A DNA stretch of 37,772 nucleotides from positions 1 through 37,772 of the IMG/VR virus record IMGVR_UViG_3300025110_000044. One strand, given 5' to 3'. This document shows, in pieces, positions 1 through 8,295 of the stretch. The notes beneath the pieces are model-generated. The model searched no databases. It had not been told where the DNA came from and saw nothing but the letters and a program-made list of their open reading frames with translations. Made by a program: the position numbers and the translations under genes. Numbering within the stretch: the first letter of the stretch is position 1; each line of letters starts with the position of its first letter. The DNA comes from a virus.

Positions 1-2
1 TA

Positions 3-60
3 ATGACTGAGGGAAATGGGTGGCAGGACAAAGATACCTTGTAGGGTATGAGTAGGTCAT
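3..60 (+). other. possible structured RNA leader to the terminator
   Basis: Bases 3-8 can pair with 55-60 (ATGACT with GGTCAT, one wobble), enclosing a 6-bp hairpin at 34-39/44-49 (ATACCT with GGGTAT, one wobble). Between them lies a G-rich strand with GGG at 11-13, GGG at 18-20, GG at 22-23 and GG at 26-27. The element sits directly 5' of the terminator hairpin, as a small RNA or a transcript 3' end would. I do not recognise a known RNA family. Pairings this short can arise by chance. Confidence 0.25.
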
Positions 61-64
61 AAAC

Positions 65-96
65 AAAAAGAGCCAGGGATTAACCTGGCTCTTTTT
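65..96. terminator. bidirectional intrinsic terminator
   Basis: A perfect 13-bp stem (65-77 with 84-96, AAAAAGAGCCAGG with its complement) closes a 6-base loop. A-run and T-run flanks make it work on both strands. It lies between the end of the rightward operon and the leftward gene ending at 115, and would end both transcripts. Confidence 0.9.
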
Positions 97-114
97 CTAT
101 AAAGGAATTGTGTA

Positions 115-2157
115 TTATTTATTATCTCCTTCCATTATTTCAGTCATCTTGTTATTTATTTTTTCTACTCCTGGAACAACAACTTTACTCATAGCCTTAA
201 CTTGGTCAAGTCTCTCTTTCCAGTCACCTTGAGTACCAGGGTAACAAAGTTGATTTAACTGACTACTAAGCTCTTTTCTGGCTACTGCATATTCAATAAC
301 ATCATCTATATCATCAAAGGCTACAGCATCACCACCATCATAAGAATTTGATAAAGCCACATCAAAAGTAAAGCTATTTTTATCAAGCTTTGTCTCTGTA
401 ACTCTTACACCATAGTCACCAGAAAATCTAACAACACAATTAATATCTACACCAGCATCAGTTGTAAATTTAATAGTGTGATGGATTCTTGAATCATCAT
501 TGCTTCTATGAGCCTCAGTAAGTCTTACACCTTGAAAGTCATATTTAGCTAAGTTTTTAAGGTTTCTATCTTGAAATAAACCCTCTATAAACTTAGATAT
601 AACAGACTCATTATGTGTTTGAATATTCTGGCTATTATCTCTGTGTAATCTGTTGCTATCATCATCTAACCTACGAAAAATACCAGGCTCTATTTTCTTT
701 AATAGAGTTGTAGTCTTAGCGACATCTTGAGAGTTCCAGCTATTTGCAAGGCAAGGTGATTTGTAGCTATAGTAAAAACCTTGTTCACTTGAAGCACTAT
801 CAAGATTACCATACCCACCTGCACCACCTTGGTGTATTTCAACCTGGAAACCAGTATCACTACATCCAAGCTCTAAACGATAACTAAAACTCTTACCAAA
901 GTTATCTTCTATGAATGAATCTCTTAATTTAGCTATAGTGTAATCAGAGTAATCAACACCTATCCATCTTGCACCATTGTGCTGAAACTTTGTAGTGTTA
1001 CGAAGTGGATTACGAGCATCCTTATTAAACTCTTTTGGGAAAGAAGCAATATCACCAGATAAATCATAACTATCAAATGCTTGACCACATTCCTCAAGAA
1101 TCTCAGATACTTTAGCATTATCCCAAAGTATTTGTCTGTTGTGCCTATATACCTTAATATCATTATCATAAGCGTTCTGGATAGCATCAGTCATCTTGCA
1201 ACCATTTACACCACTACAAAACTCTTTAAGCACAGCCATAGTATCTTTATGAAACCAGTTATACTTAAATTCTCTTGTTTCACCAGAGTGAGGGTAAAGG
1301 TCTTGATACATAGCCTTTTTATAATCCTCTTTAGCAACAATAGTGTGCCACCCAAAAGATATAGTATACTCAGCAGTACATTTTGTATCTTCTTCCAGAA
1401 GCTCATATCTACTATAAGGATTTTTATCACCTTTTTTAGCTATATAAGACCATTTAATTTGTACTTCATTTGTATAACCATATTTCACTGTTGAAGCTTC
1501 AGTCATTCTATGAACAGCTAACCTCATAAAATCATCATCATTTAACAGTTTTTCATATGATTGAGACCCAAAGTTATAGTCATCAGAACTATAATCATTA
1601 CCGAATATAGCTTGAAGGACAATCCTGGAAAGACTATCTTTAGCCTCAACTTTATTAAGTTGACCTTTCATCTGAATATTTCTTTCACCTACAGCATCAA
1701 AGAAACATTTAGAATCACTATAACGAGACTCACATTCATTTTTAAGGATAGCCTGTTTAATAGTTAAGATACATCTGTGATGAGCATCATCTTCACCCAT
1801 CAAGTTAAATGCTTTAGACTTACCAGCACTATTATATCTGGCTATTTTATTTTTAGTTGCCTCTTCATCTTCATCTCTGTAGCTATAACCAGCCTCACCA
1901 ATAATTCTACCTAACTTATACTTACCGTAGAAATTATCACCTACAAGATTCTCACCATTCATTGTACCTACAACTTCATCAACTTCACCTTTTAATGAGT
2001 TTTGGTTTTTGTAACCTTTTACATTAGTAATGTTAATGTCAGTATTTTTCACTAAGTGTTTAACTGCTCTTAGTTTTTTATCATTTAACCCAGTACAGTT
2101 TCTTTCAGTAAGTTTTACTGCTGGAGATTTTTTAGTTTTATTTTTAGTATTTTTCAT
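115..2157 (-). CDS. 680-aa leftward protein of unknown function
   Basis: The gene starts at ATG 2157, preceded by a GGAAGA ribosome site, and runs leftward to a TAA next to the shared terminator. I do not recognise a family. The protein has a lysine-rich N-terminus (first ~20 residues), no signal peptide or membrane span, scattered cysteines, a Gly-rich stretch near residues 445-450 (EIHQGGAGGYGN) and an acidic C-terminal third. It is the only large gene on the minus strand, has its own upstream intergenic region, and is convergent with the main operon. That is the usual arrangement of an accessory or separately timed gene. The right end of the window suggests that another leftward gene can occupy the same place. 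Possible roles are host takeover, anti-defence or decoration; the sequence does not decide. Confidence 0.85.
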   Translation of the reverse strand: MKNTKNKTKKSPAVKLTERNCTGLNDKKLRAVKHLVKNTDINITNVKGYKNQNSLKGEVDEVVGTMNGENLVGDNFYGKYKLGRIIGEAGYSYRDEDEEATKNKIARYNSAGKSKAFNLMGEDDAHHRCILTIKQAILKNECESRYSDSKCFFDAVGERNIQMKGQLNKVEAKDSLSRIVLQAIFGNDYSSDDYNFGSQSYEKLLNDDDFMRLAVHRMTEASTVKYGYTNEVQIKWSYIAKKGDKNPYSRYELLEEDTKCTAEYTISFGWHTIVAKEDYKKAMYQDLYPHSGETREFKYNWFHKDTMAVLKEFCSGVNGCKMTDAIQNAYDNDIKVYRHNRQILWDNAKVSEILEECGQAFDSYDLSGDIASFPKEFNKDARNPLRNTTKFQHNGARWIGVDYSDYTIAKLRDSFIEDNFGKSFSYRLELGCSDTGFQVEIHQGGAGGYGNLDSASSEQGFYYSYKSPCLANSWNSQDVAKTTTLLKKIEPGIFRRLDDDSNRLHRDNSQNIQTHNESVISKFIEGLFQDRNLKNLAKYDFQGVRLTEAHRSNDDSRIHHTIKFTTDAGVDINCVVRFSGDYGVRVTETKLDKNSFTFDVALSNSYDGGDAVAFDDIDDVIEYAVARKELSSQLNQLCYPGTQGDWKERLDQVKAMSKVVVPGVEKINNKMTEIMEGDNK

Positions 2158-2487
2158 TTTTCTTCCTTTATTTTATTTTAATTAAACAATACACAAAACA
2201 AAGTTCGGAATAAATAATTTACCAAACAAGACTTTTTTTTACACCTAATAATTTTAGGTATTTCTGGCTCTCGTGTCTACAATATATAATTAAATTAAAC
2301 AAGAAAAATCTTTCCTGGAATTTTCTCGTTATAAAATATTGAAAATACTTAGAATTACGAAACTTTAATATTTAAGGTCACAAAATACAAATATTGGCTA
2401 AATAGCTATAAATTAGCCTTAAAACAATAAGTCAAGTTATTTTTAAATACAGCAATATTTTCTCTAATTATTCTCTAAATTTATTTA
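2158..2487. promoter_or_regulatory. 330-bp divergent intergenic region
   Basis: This is the longest gene-free stretch, very AT-rich, between the leftward 680-aa gene and the rightward structural operon, so it should hold divergent promoters. Visible elements are a hairpin at 2243-2248/2254-2259 (ACCTAA with TTAGGT) next to a T8 run, and a pair of overlapping inverted repeats. TTTAAGG at 2371-2377 pairs with CCTTAAA at 2417-2423, and GGCTAA at 2396-2401 pairs with TTAGCC at 2413-2418. A weak rightward promoter candidate is TTGAAA at 2339-2344 with TTTAAT at 2364-2369 (19-bp spacer). No coding frame was found. Confidence 0.6.
2407..2435 (-). promoter_or_regulatory. candidate leftward sigma70-type promoter
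   Basis: Reading leftward, TTGACT (2430-2435, five of six -35 consensus bases) is followed after 17 bp by TTTATA (2407-2412). It would give the 680-aa gene a leader of about 240 bases. The -10 match is only moderate and host sigma preferences are unknown. Confidence 0.35.
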
Positions 2488-2754
2488 ATGATTGAAGTAT
2501 TTTTACTAATTTTTGGCACATTTTTAGGTTTTGGAATCACAATTTCAGCCACATTTTTTGCTAATAAACACACTAAAAAAATCTACGAATCAGTTTATTT
2601 TGTTGAAAGAGTTGAAGAAAATGTACCAGAAAATGACAATATAAAAGATACAGAAGAAGCCTATAATTGGGATACCTATGAAGACCATATGAATAAATTC
2701 GGATTACCAGAAGATGACGAGGAGTTAGAATCTTATGACAAAGACAGAAACTAA
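2488..2754 (+). CDS. small membrane protein, first rightward gene
   Basis: This 88-aa protein has an N-terminal membrane span at about residues 3-24 (IEVFLLIFGTFLGFGI and following), a short basic stretch (HTKK) and a strongly acidic cytoplasmic-type tail. No family was recognised. It opens the rightward operon and overlaps the next gene by 20 bp. There is no clear Shine-Dalgarno sequence before the ATG, which fits a near-leaderless first gene or a different start. A small membrane-anchored early protein is the most that can be said. Confidence 0.65.
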   Translation: MIEVFLLIFGTFLGFGITISATFFANKHTKKIYESVYFVERVEENVPENDNIKDTEEAYNWDTYEDHMNKFGLPEDDEELESYDKDRN

Positions 2755-2962
2755 TAAGCCTGGATATATAGACAGAGCTTTAATCTGGTTCGTCAATAAG
2801 ATACCAAGATTTAATTTTGTTATACAGCAAGGCATTGGAGAGGCATATGACCTGGGATACCAGAGAGGCTTAGAGGAAGGGATGAAGATAGACCCTACAA
2901 ATAAGAAAGCTAAACAAAAAATTAAGAGAGCTATTAAGAATGCTTATAAGGATATAAACTAA
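2735..2962 (+). CDS. 75-aa basic hypothetical protein
   Basis: A short protein with a basic C-terminal helix (KKAKQKIKRAIKNAYKD, residues ~56-72) and a central Gly/Tyr-containing segment (GEAYDLGYQRG). It overlaps the preceding gene and its TAA shares an A with the ATG of the next gene. Family unknown. The basic helix could bind nucleic acid or a virion partner, but this is inference. The tight overlaps support translation. Confidence 0.6.
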   Translation: MTKTETNKPGYIDRALIWFVNKIPRFNFVIQQGIGEAYDLGYQRGLEEGMKIDPTNKKAKQKIKRAIKNAYKDIN

Positions 2963-3117
2963 TGTCTAAAAAGTATGTAAATTCATCTCCACCACTATCT
3001 ACAAGAAAGATGCTGGAAGAAATGCAGAAAGACCGTGATAGAAGAGCAGGAAACAAAGACCATCACAAACCTAAATTTAAAAATAAAACAACTAGCCCAT
3101 ATAATAGTGGCAATTAA
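2962..3117 (+). CDS. 51-aa basic hypothetical protein
   Basis: A short frame starting in a TAATG junction with the gene before. The product is rich in Lys, Arg, His and Asn (centre around MQKDRDRRAG), with no membrane span. It is followed by a good AAGGAG site for the next gene. Support comes from the overlap, the otherwise unfilled gap and the continuous operon. No function is recognisable. Confidence 0.5.
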   Translation: MSKKYVNSSPPLSTRKMLEEMQKDRDRRAGNKDHHKPKFKNKTTSPYNSGN

Positions 3118-3128
3118 GGAGAGAAATC

Positions 3129-4049
3129 GTGGCATACGAGTACCAAAAATTAAAAGATAGACCTATGGAAACTATAGGAGATAAAACATACTACTCAAAA
3201 GATGTTTATGATAAGAAAAAGAAAGGTCTTAAAGGTTTATTGCAAAGGTTAATACCTGGTGGTGATAGTGGAACAGAGAGAGCTATTAATCATCCAGAGG
3301 TAGCTACTTCTAGAGATATAAGAAAACAAAACCAAGAAACAGCTATAGCTAAAAGAGATTACATTAAGACTGGGGCTTCTTCAAAAGATAAAACTGCTGA
3401 AGTGGCTGGTAAAACAATAGATGCTTTAGATTTTAAAGATAGTCCTACAAATGTGAGAGATATAGTTGAACTTATAGCTCGACAAAAAGCTGAAGCAGAA
3501 AAAGAAGCAGAGTTTATGAATACTGATTACGAAGGTGGTAGAAAAGTAACATACCACGATGATGGAAGTGTTAGTGGTTATGAAGGTGGAGTTAAACACG
3601 AAGATACATACTTTGGTGGAAAACCTAATCAATTAAGAGAGAATCCTTATCCAGATTTTAAACCAGAACAGTTTATGGGTAAAGATAAATATATGGAAGA
3701 TGAGATGGATATGCAGAGAGTTAAGAGGATGCCATTTGCTTCTGGTCTTATAGGTAAAAATGAAGACAAAACAGCTCCTCAAAACCGTGAGACTATGAGA
3801 GATTATATGAGAATGCACGGTGGCACATTACCAGGTATACCAGAAGGTGATACAGAGAAGCTATTAGAATTTATTAATTCATATGAGGGTGAGTGGGCAC
3901 CAAGACAGGCTAGTATCGATGACTACTACCAAGCTATGTTAAAAGGAGAGGGTGTTGGATACCAGCAGAGGTCTGATAGAAGTGATTATGACCACAATAA
4001 GCACAAAAGAAATCTTTTAAGAAGGAAGGCTGAAAGAGCATATAAATAG
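3129..4049 (+). CDS. 306-aa hydrophilic protein upstream of the terminase
   Basis: The start is GTG at 3129, with a strong AAGGAGAG site a few bases before. The product is hydrophilic and charged, with an Ala/Glu/Lys-rich helical part around residues 110-130 and Gly/Tyr-rich, low-complexity segments in the middle (YEGGRKV, YEGGVKHE). Arg-rich C-terminus. I recognise no domain. It sits directly before the terminase pair, so a role in packaging or early assembly is possible, but only position argues for it. Confidence 0.75.
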   Translation: MAYEYQKLKDRPMETIGDKTYYSKDVYDKKKKGLKGLLQRLIPGGDSGTERAINHPEVATSRDIRKQNQETAIAKRDYIKTGASSKDKTAEVAGKTIDALDFKDSPTNVRDIVELIARQKAEAEKEAEFMNTDYEGGRKVTYHDDGSVSGYEGGVKHEDTYFGGKPNQLRENPYPDFKPEQFMGKDKYMEDEMDMQRVKRMPFASGLIGKNEDKTAPQNRETMRDYMRMHGGTLPGIPEGDTEKLLEFINSYEGEWAPRQASIDDYYQAMLKGEGVGYQQRSDRSDYDHNKHKRNLLRRKAERAYK

Positions 4050-4376
4050 ATGAAAGTTACTCAACCTCAAAACAGGAAGAATACAGGTCAGTTCCAAAAG
4101 GGTAAATCTGGCAATCCTGGTGGTAGACCCAAGAAGGGAAATACCATTATTGAGAAGTTTAGAGATAATCCAAATGCAGAGAAGGTTATAGAAAATATTT
4201 TTAAGATAGCTAACACCCTTGGTACCAAGCAAGAGCATAAAGATGCAATAGGATGTACCAAGATAATAGCTGACAAACTTATACCTACTTTAAAAGCTCA
4301 AGAGATTAAGATGGAGACAGGTGAAGATGTAGGCTTCGTAATGATGCCAAATCAAGAGGAAAGTGAGAAAGAGTGA
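4050..4376 (+). CDS. DUF5681-type protein, candidate small terminase subunit
   Basis: The N-terminus carries the DUF5681 signature, GQFQKGKSGNPGGRPKKG, at residues ~18-35, a basic nucleic-acid-binding-type motif often found next to phage terminases. A helical region follows, then an acidic tail. It ends in a GTGA overlap with the large terminase gene, the usual place for TerS. The small-subunit role is inferred from that position and from the family. Length (108 aa) is short for a TerS. It would recognise phage DNA and feed it to TerL. Confidence 0.65.
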   Translation: MKVTQPQNRKNTGQFQKGKSGNPGGRPKKGNTIIEKFRDNPNAEKVIENIFKIANTLGTKQEHKDAIGCTKIIADKLIPTLKAQEIKMETGEDVGFVMMPNQEESEKE

Positions 4377-5764
4377 ATGTACTATGGCAACCTCATAAAG
4401 GTCCTCAAACTTATGCTCTATCCATTTCAGATTGCTATGAGATTTTATATGGTGGTGCAAGGGGTGGTGGTAAGACTGATGCAGGGATTGTATGGATGCT
4501 TAAAGAGACTGCTAATCCTCTCTTTCGTGGTCTTGTTATTCGTAGGACTGCTGATGATTTGTCTGACTGGCTTGACCGTGCCAGAAGGGTTTATACCAAT
4601 GCAAAGTTTACAGGGAAACCAACCAAGATAGAGTTTCCAAGTGGTGCAGTGATAAGGACTGGACATTTAAGAGATGACCAGGCTTATACAAAGTACCAAG
4701 GTCACGAGTATCAGAGGATGCTGATTGAAGAGCTAACTCAGATACCAGATGAAGAAAGCTATTTGAAATTGTTATCAAGTTGTAGGTCAACAATAGGTGT
4801 TCAACCACAAGTGTTTTGTACAGCAAATCCAGGTGGTAAAGGACATTCCTGGGTTAAGGGTAGATTTGTTGAAGGACATCAACCAAGAAAAGCTTTTAAA
4901 GATAGACTGTCAGATAGATATAGAATCTTTATACCAGCGACTATTGATGATAATCCTACTCTTGTCGATGCAGACCCAGAATATGTGCGATTCCTGGATA
5001 GTTTACCAGAACCACTCCGTTCAGCCTGGCGAAAAGGTGACTGGGATGTGTTCGCTGGTCAGTATTTTGTAGAGTTTCATCCAGATGTTCATACTCTTAC
5101 TGATTCAGAAGCAAGAGCTAGAGGATATGGAAGTAGTCAGAATAAGCGATTCATTGGTGTGGATTGGGGATATGCGAATCCTTTTTGTGCTTTATGGTGT
5201 GAGGTTACTCACGATAATAAAGTGTTCTTTTATAGGGAATTGTATGGTACTGAGAAACATCCTGCTGAATGGGGAAAAGAGATTATGGATTTATCAAGAG
5301 GAGAGTCTATAGATATGACTCTTGCTGACCCAAGTATGTGGGCTAGAAACCCAATGTCCTGGAATAACCCAGCTACTCAGATGCATACAGATAAATCAAT
5401 AGCGAATGTTATTGAACAGTATTCACCTAACACAGTACCAGCTAATAACAGTAGAGTTAATGGTTGGAGGAATATGGCTCAGTTAATGCATTTTACTAAA
5501 GAGAAACAACCTAACTTTTACATAATAAAAGGAACTTGTCCCAACTTGATACGAACTATACCACAGATGGTAAGAGATGAAAAGAATCCAGAGGATATTG
5601 ATACTACTCTGGAAGACCATAGTGTGGATGCTTGTAGATATGCACTGACTCATATACAGGTGCCAAATAAACCTGTACAGAAAGTGCCTAAACTACAGAA
5701 AGATATTAACAAGCTAATGGAACTACCAAACGAAAACGAATGGAGATATAACTTTGGCGATTAA
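4373..5764 (+). CDS. terL: terminase large subunit
   Basis: The packaging motor: it hydrolyses ATP to drive DNA into the procapsid and cuts concatemers. Walker A lies at residues ~27-35 (GGARGGGKT), Walker B at ~116-120 (MLIEE). The RNase-H-like nuclease domain has the first acidic residue at D264 (GVDWGY) and later acidic residues near 415-419 (DHSVDACR). The 463-aa length is normal. It starts at GTG 4373, overlapping the stop of the preceding gene, and its end overlaps the portal gene. All key motifs are present, so it should be active. Whether packaging is headful or site-specific cannot be told here. Confidence 0.95.
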   Translation: MNVLWQPHKGPQTYALSISDCYEILYGGARGGGKTDAGIVWMLKETANPLFRGLVIRRTADDLSDWLDRARRVYTNAKFTGKPTKIEFPSGAVIRTGHLRDDQAYTKYQGHEYQRMLIEELTQIPDEESYLKLLSSCRSTIGVQPQVFCTANPGGKGHSWVKGRFVEGHQPRKAFKDRLSDRYRIFIPATIDDNPTLVDADPEYVRFLDSLPEPLRSAWRKGDWDVFAGQYFVEFHPDVHTLTDSEARARGYGSSQNKRFIGVDWGYANPFCALWCEVTHDNKVFFYRELYGTEKHPAEWGKEIMDLSRGESIDMTLADPSMWARNPMSWNNPATQMHTDKSIANVIEQYSPNTVPANNSRVNGWRNMAQLMHFTKEKQPNFYIIKGTCPNLIRTIPQMVRDEKNPEDIDTTLEDHSVDACRYALTHIQVPNKPVQKVPKLQKDINKLMELPNENEWRYNFGD

Positions 5765-7511
5765 AGACTATGATATGGATACAGATACTTCTATAAAAGA
5801 CCAAGCTGGTTACAGTCCAGATGAATCAGAAAGAAAATTTGTAAAGAAGCTAGAGACTAAGTTTGAAGAGTTTAAGAAAGCTCGTCAACATAAAGTTAAT
5901 AGATGGAGAAGAAATGAGGAGTTATATAACGGTGAGTTCTTAAAACCATTTAAACTACCTAAATACAAATCCAGAGTTGTAGCTAATACTATCCACTCAA
6001 TAGTAGAGACTATTTATGCTATCCTAACTGATAGATTTCCAAAGGTAGATATTATGCCTAAGAAAGAAGAACAAGTTGAATCAGCAAAAACTGGTCAAGA
6101 AGCTGTTGAATCTGAGATGGATAAAGCTAAATGTGTTAGAGCTATAAATGGTATGAAAAGAGATGGATTAATATACGGAAATGGCTTCCTTAAAGTGTGC
6201 TATAAAGATGGAATGATAGACTATAGTGTTCCAGATATATATTCAGTGTTTGTTGACCCATTAGCTACCAATTTAAAAGAATTAAAGTGTGTTGTGTTTG
6301 CTACTCCAACCTATATAGATGAGATAAAGAGAGATTACGAGAATGGAAAGTATGTTAAATCAGAGGGTAGATTAGATGAATATAGGAGTTTCATAAGAAA
6401 AGAAAATATTGATGGTGATGGTATACCAAAAGGAATAGAAGATAATGTGCATACAGATTCACCACTTGATGTAAATAGTAGAGGTTCAAGTGATGGTTCA
6501 TATGGTGGAGGACAAACACTACTTAAAGAGTCTTGGTATTATGAAGATGAACAGTTAATGGTTGCTACTTGGGCAGGAAATGTGTTATTACAGAAAGAAA
6601 TATCACCATATGAAGAGATTCCTCTTGTTACATTTCAGAACTATCAAGATGAACATCATTTCTGGGGTAAAGGTGAACCAGAGATTGTAGAATCACTTGC
6701 TGTTGGAACAGCTATATTATTAAGTCAAAGTGTAGACAATATTATATATCACGGTAACCCTGCTATGGTTATGTCTAAAACTATGGCTAAAACTCCTCAA
6801 AATAGACCAAGTGATAAGCCTGGACAAATCTATTACATAGGAGGTCCTCACGAGAGAGTAGAGAGATTACCTGCTGGGAATATATCATCTTCCACACTAC
6901 CAATGTTACAGAGTTTCCAACAAATGACTGATACAGTATCTGGAATACACGATATAACACAAGGTAGAAATCCAAGTGGAGTTACAGCTTCTAGAGCTAT
7001 TGCTCAATTACAAGAAGCTTCTCAGCAGGTTATAAGAGTAAAAGAAAGAGAAGTAGGCTCTGATGCAGTAATAGATATATATCGTAAGACTTTACAAATG
7101 CTTAGAAATAACTATGAACAAAATATTACCATTAGAAAGTATAATGAGGCTGGTACAGGCTTTGATTTTAGTCAGATTCCACCTTATTTACTTGACCCAG
7201 ATATGGATTTTAAATATGTGCCAGGTTCATCAATGCCAGAGTCTAGAGCTTCTAGAATAGACCAGGCATTAGATTTCTTCCAGATGGGATTATTGTCACC
7301 AGAACAATTCTGGAGATGGACACAGAAAGATATATCTAAAGAAATACTTGAAGAGATTTTAGCTATTAAAGAACAACAAATGATGGCTATGCAACAAGAC
7401 CAACAAACAATGAGCGAATCAACCAATCCAGATGAAATTATGAATGCTAAAATGAGATTAAGAGAAGAGCAAGGATTTGGAGAACCACCACCAGGAGGAG
7501 AGCAACAATGA
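5754..7511 (+). CDS. portal protein
   Basis: The dodecameric ring at the capsid vertex through which DNA enters and leaves. This 585-aa protein follows TerL directly and starts at TTG 5754 after a GGAGAT site, overlapping the TerL stop. An in-frame ATG at 5775 is a possible alternative. Typical portal features include an N-terminal segment with RWRRNEELYNG (residues ~50-60), an IVETIYAILTDRFP stem region, and a C-terminal helical domain ending in Gln/Met-rich sequence. The family resembles portals of P22-like and marine podoviruses. No frameshift was seen. Confidence 0.85.
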   Translation: MAIKDYDMDTDTSIKDQAGYSPDESERKFVKKLETKFEEFKKARQHKVNRWRRNEELYNGEFLKPFKLPKYKSRVVANTIHSIVETIYAILTDRFPKVDIMPKKEEQVESAKTGQEAVESEMDKAKCVRAINGMKRDGLIYGNGFLKVCYKDGMIDYSVPDIYSVFVDPLATNLKELKCVVFATPTYIDEIKRDYENGKYVKSEGRLDEYRSFIRKENIDGDGIPKGIEDNVHTDSPLDVNSRGSSDGSYGGGQTLLKESWYYEDEQLMVATWAGNVLLQKEISPYEEIPLVTFQNYQDEHHFWGKGEPEIVESLAVGTAILLSQSVDNIIYHGNPAMVMSKTMAKTPQNRPSDKPGQIYYIGGPHERVERLPAGNISSSTLPMLQSFQQMTDTVSGIHDITQGRNPSGVTASRAIAQLQEASQQVIRVKEREVGSDAVIDIYRKTLQMLRNNYEQNITIRKYNEAGTGFDFSQIPPYLLDPDMDFKYVPGSSMPESRASRIDQALDFFQMGLLSPEQFWRWTQKDISKEILEEILAIKEQQMMAMQQDQQTMSESTNPDEIMNAKMRLREEQGFGEPPPGGEQQ

Positions 7512-7756
7512 TTGACAAAAAAATATCTTTAGGAACAATATTGACAGGAGCTACTATAATAGGAACTTTTGTGTTTACCCAAGGCTCAACTCAAACTAAA
7601 ATAGAAACTGTTGAAAAAGAGCAATCTAAAGTAGTTAAAAGGGTAAAGGTTAATGAAGATAGTATTGTTGATTTAAAAATTGGTCAAGCAAAGATTGAAA
7701 CTAAATTAGATGATAGATTCAATAGATTAGAAGAAATATTAATGGATTTAGAATAG
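7508..7756 (+). CDS. 82-aa protein with one membrane span and coiled coil
   Basis: A hydrophobic segment at about residues 8-25 (LGTILTGATIIGTFVF) is followed by a heptad-rich, charged stretch to the end. This layout, one N-terminal span plus a cytoplasmic coiled coil, occurs in some holin-like and hemolysin-XhlA-like phage proteins, but also in unrelated membrane anchors. It overlaps the portal gene by 4 bp and sits among head genes rather than lysis genes, so a holin role is uncertain. Confidence 0.6.
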   Translation: MIDKKISLGTILTGATIIGTFVFTQGSTQTKIETVEKEQSKVVKRVKVNEDSIVDLKIGQAKIETKLDDRFNRLEEILMDLE

Positions 7757-7959
7757 TGGAATTGGAAGGAACAAACTTTGAACAAAAAAAAGACTCTCTC
7801 AGAGGTAGAGGTGTCTCAACATTAAATCAATGGTGTAAATTAAATGGCTATGAAGGTGTTACCAAGGAATGCATACAAAGTGCTATGAACCAAGATAACC
7901 CTAGATTAAACAAAATGGCTAAGACACACCTATTAAGAGGAGTAGCAAAAGATGAGTAA
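7756..7959 (+). CDS. 67-aa hypothetical protein
   Basis: Starts at GTG in a TAGTG junction with the preceding gene and overlaps the next gene by 8 bp. The product is soluble and mildly basic, with a pattern of alternating helices (LNQWCKLNGYEGVTKECIQ). No family was recognised. The overlaps on both sides support it as a real member of the head operon. Confidence 0.55.
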   Translation: MELEGTNFEQKKDSLRGRGVSTLNQWCKLNGYEGVTKECIQSAMNQDNPRLNKMAKTHLLRGVAKDE

Positions 7960-8254
7960 ATTAAAAGTAAAAAAGGTTTCTGGTAAATATGCCAGTAAAG
8001 GACCACACAGTAAAGGTCAACACGGTGGATTTGACGGTGTTAATGATACTGTAGATGTGACCAAACAATTAGAAACTGGTGGATACAGAGGTGGTTTAAA
8101 AGGTGATGTAGCTGATAAGTATATGGCTACAGTAAGAGTACCTGGTGGAGGAAAAGCTGTCACTTTTAAAAGGGTAAGAAGTCGTTTAAGCTCTAAAGGT
8201 ACTACAGGACAGTCTGCTAGATTACAACAAAGTGGCAGAACTTTAAAAGCATAA
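7952..8254 (+). CDS. 100-aa Gly/Lys-rich basic protein
   Basis: A basic protein rich in Gly, Lys and Ser, with a segment GPHSKGQHGGFDG near residues 18-30 and RVPGGGKAVTFKRVRSRL near 67-84. No membrane span or cysteines. It lies between portal and scaffold, where small head-assembly or virion-packaged proteins are common. Possible roles include DNA compaction or a minor head protein, but nothing in the sequence proves it. The ATG follows AAGAGGAG with normal spacing. Confidence 0.6.
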   Translation: MSKLKVKKVSGKYASKGPHSKGQHGGFDGVNDTVDVTKQLETGGYRGGLKGDVADKYMATVRVPGGGKAVTFKRVRSRLSSKGTTGQSARLQQSGRTLKA

Positions 8255-8295
8255 AAATTTGATTAGAAAAGACCAACTACGAAAGGAGTGTCTAA

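Larger units (their letters stand above)
1..96. repeat. 96-bp direct repeat, left copy
   Basis: Bases 1-96 are identical to 37592-37687, and identity stops at base 97 (C here, T at 37688). The repeat starts with the stop codon that ends the last rightward gene in the right copy and ends in a bidirectional terminator. The left end of the window coincides with the repeat start, so the true repeat could extend further left. It may be a terminal overlap of a circular or terminally redundant genome, or a genuine repeat flanking a variable segment. Confidence 0.95.

Noticed and set aside
1081-1494. Rightward 137-aa open frame inside the 680-aa gene
   Set aside because: It is antisense to a long, well-supported gene, has no ribosome site or neighbours, and reads as the complement of that gene.
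7508-7756. Holin assignment for the 82-aa membrane protein
   Set aside because: One span plus coiled coil is compatible, but the gene sits between portal and scaffold and lacks a lysis neighbour.
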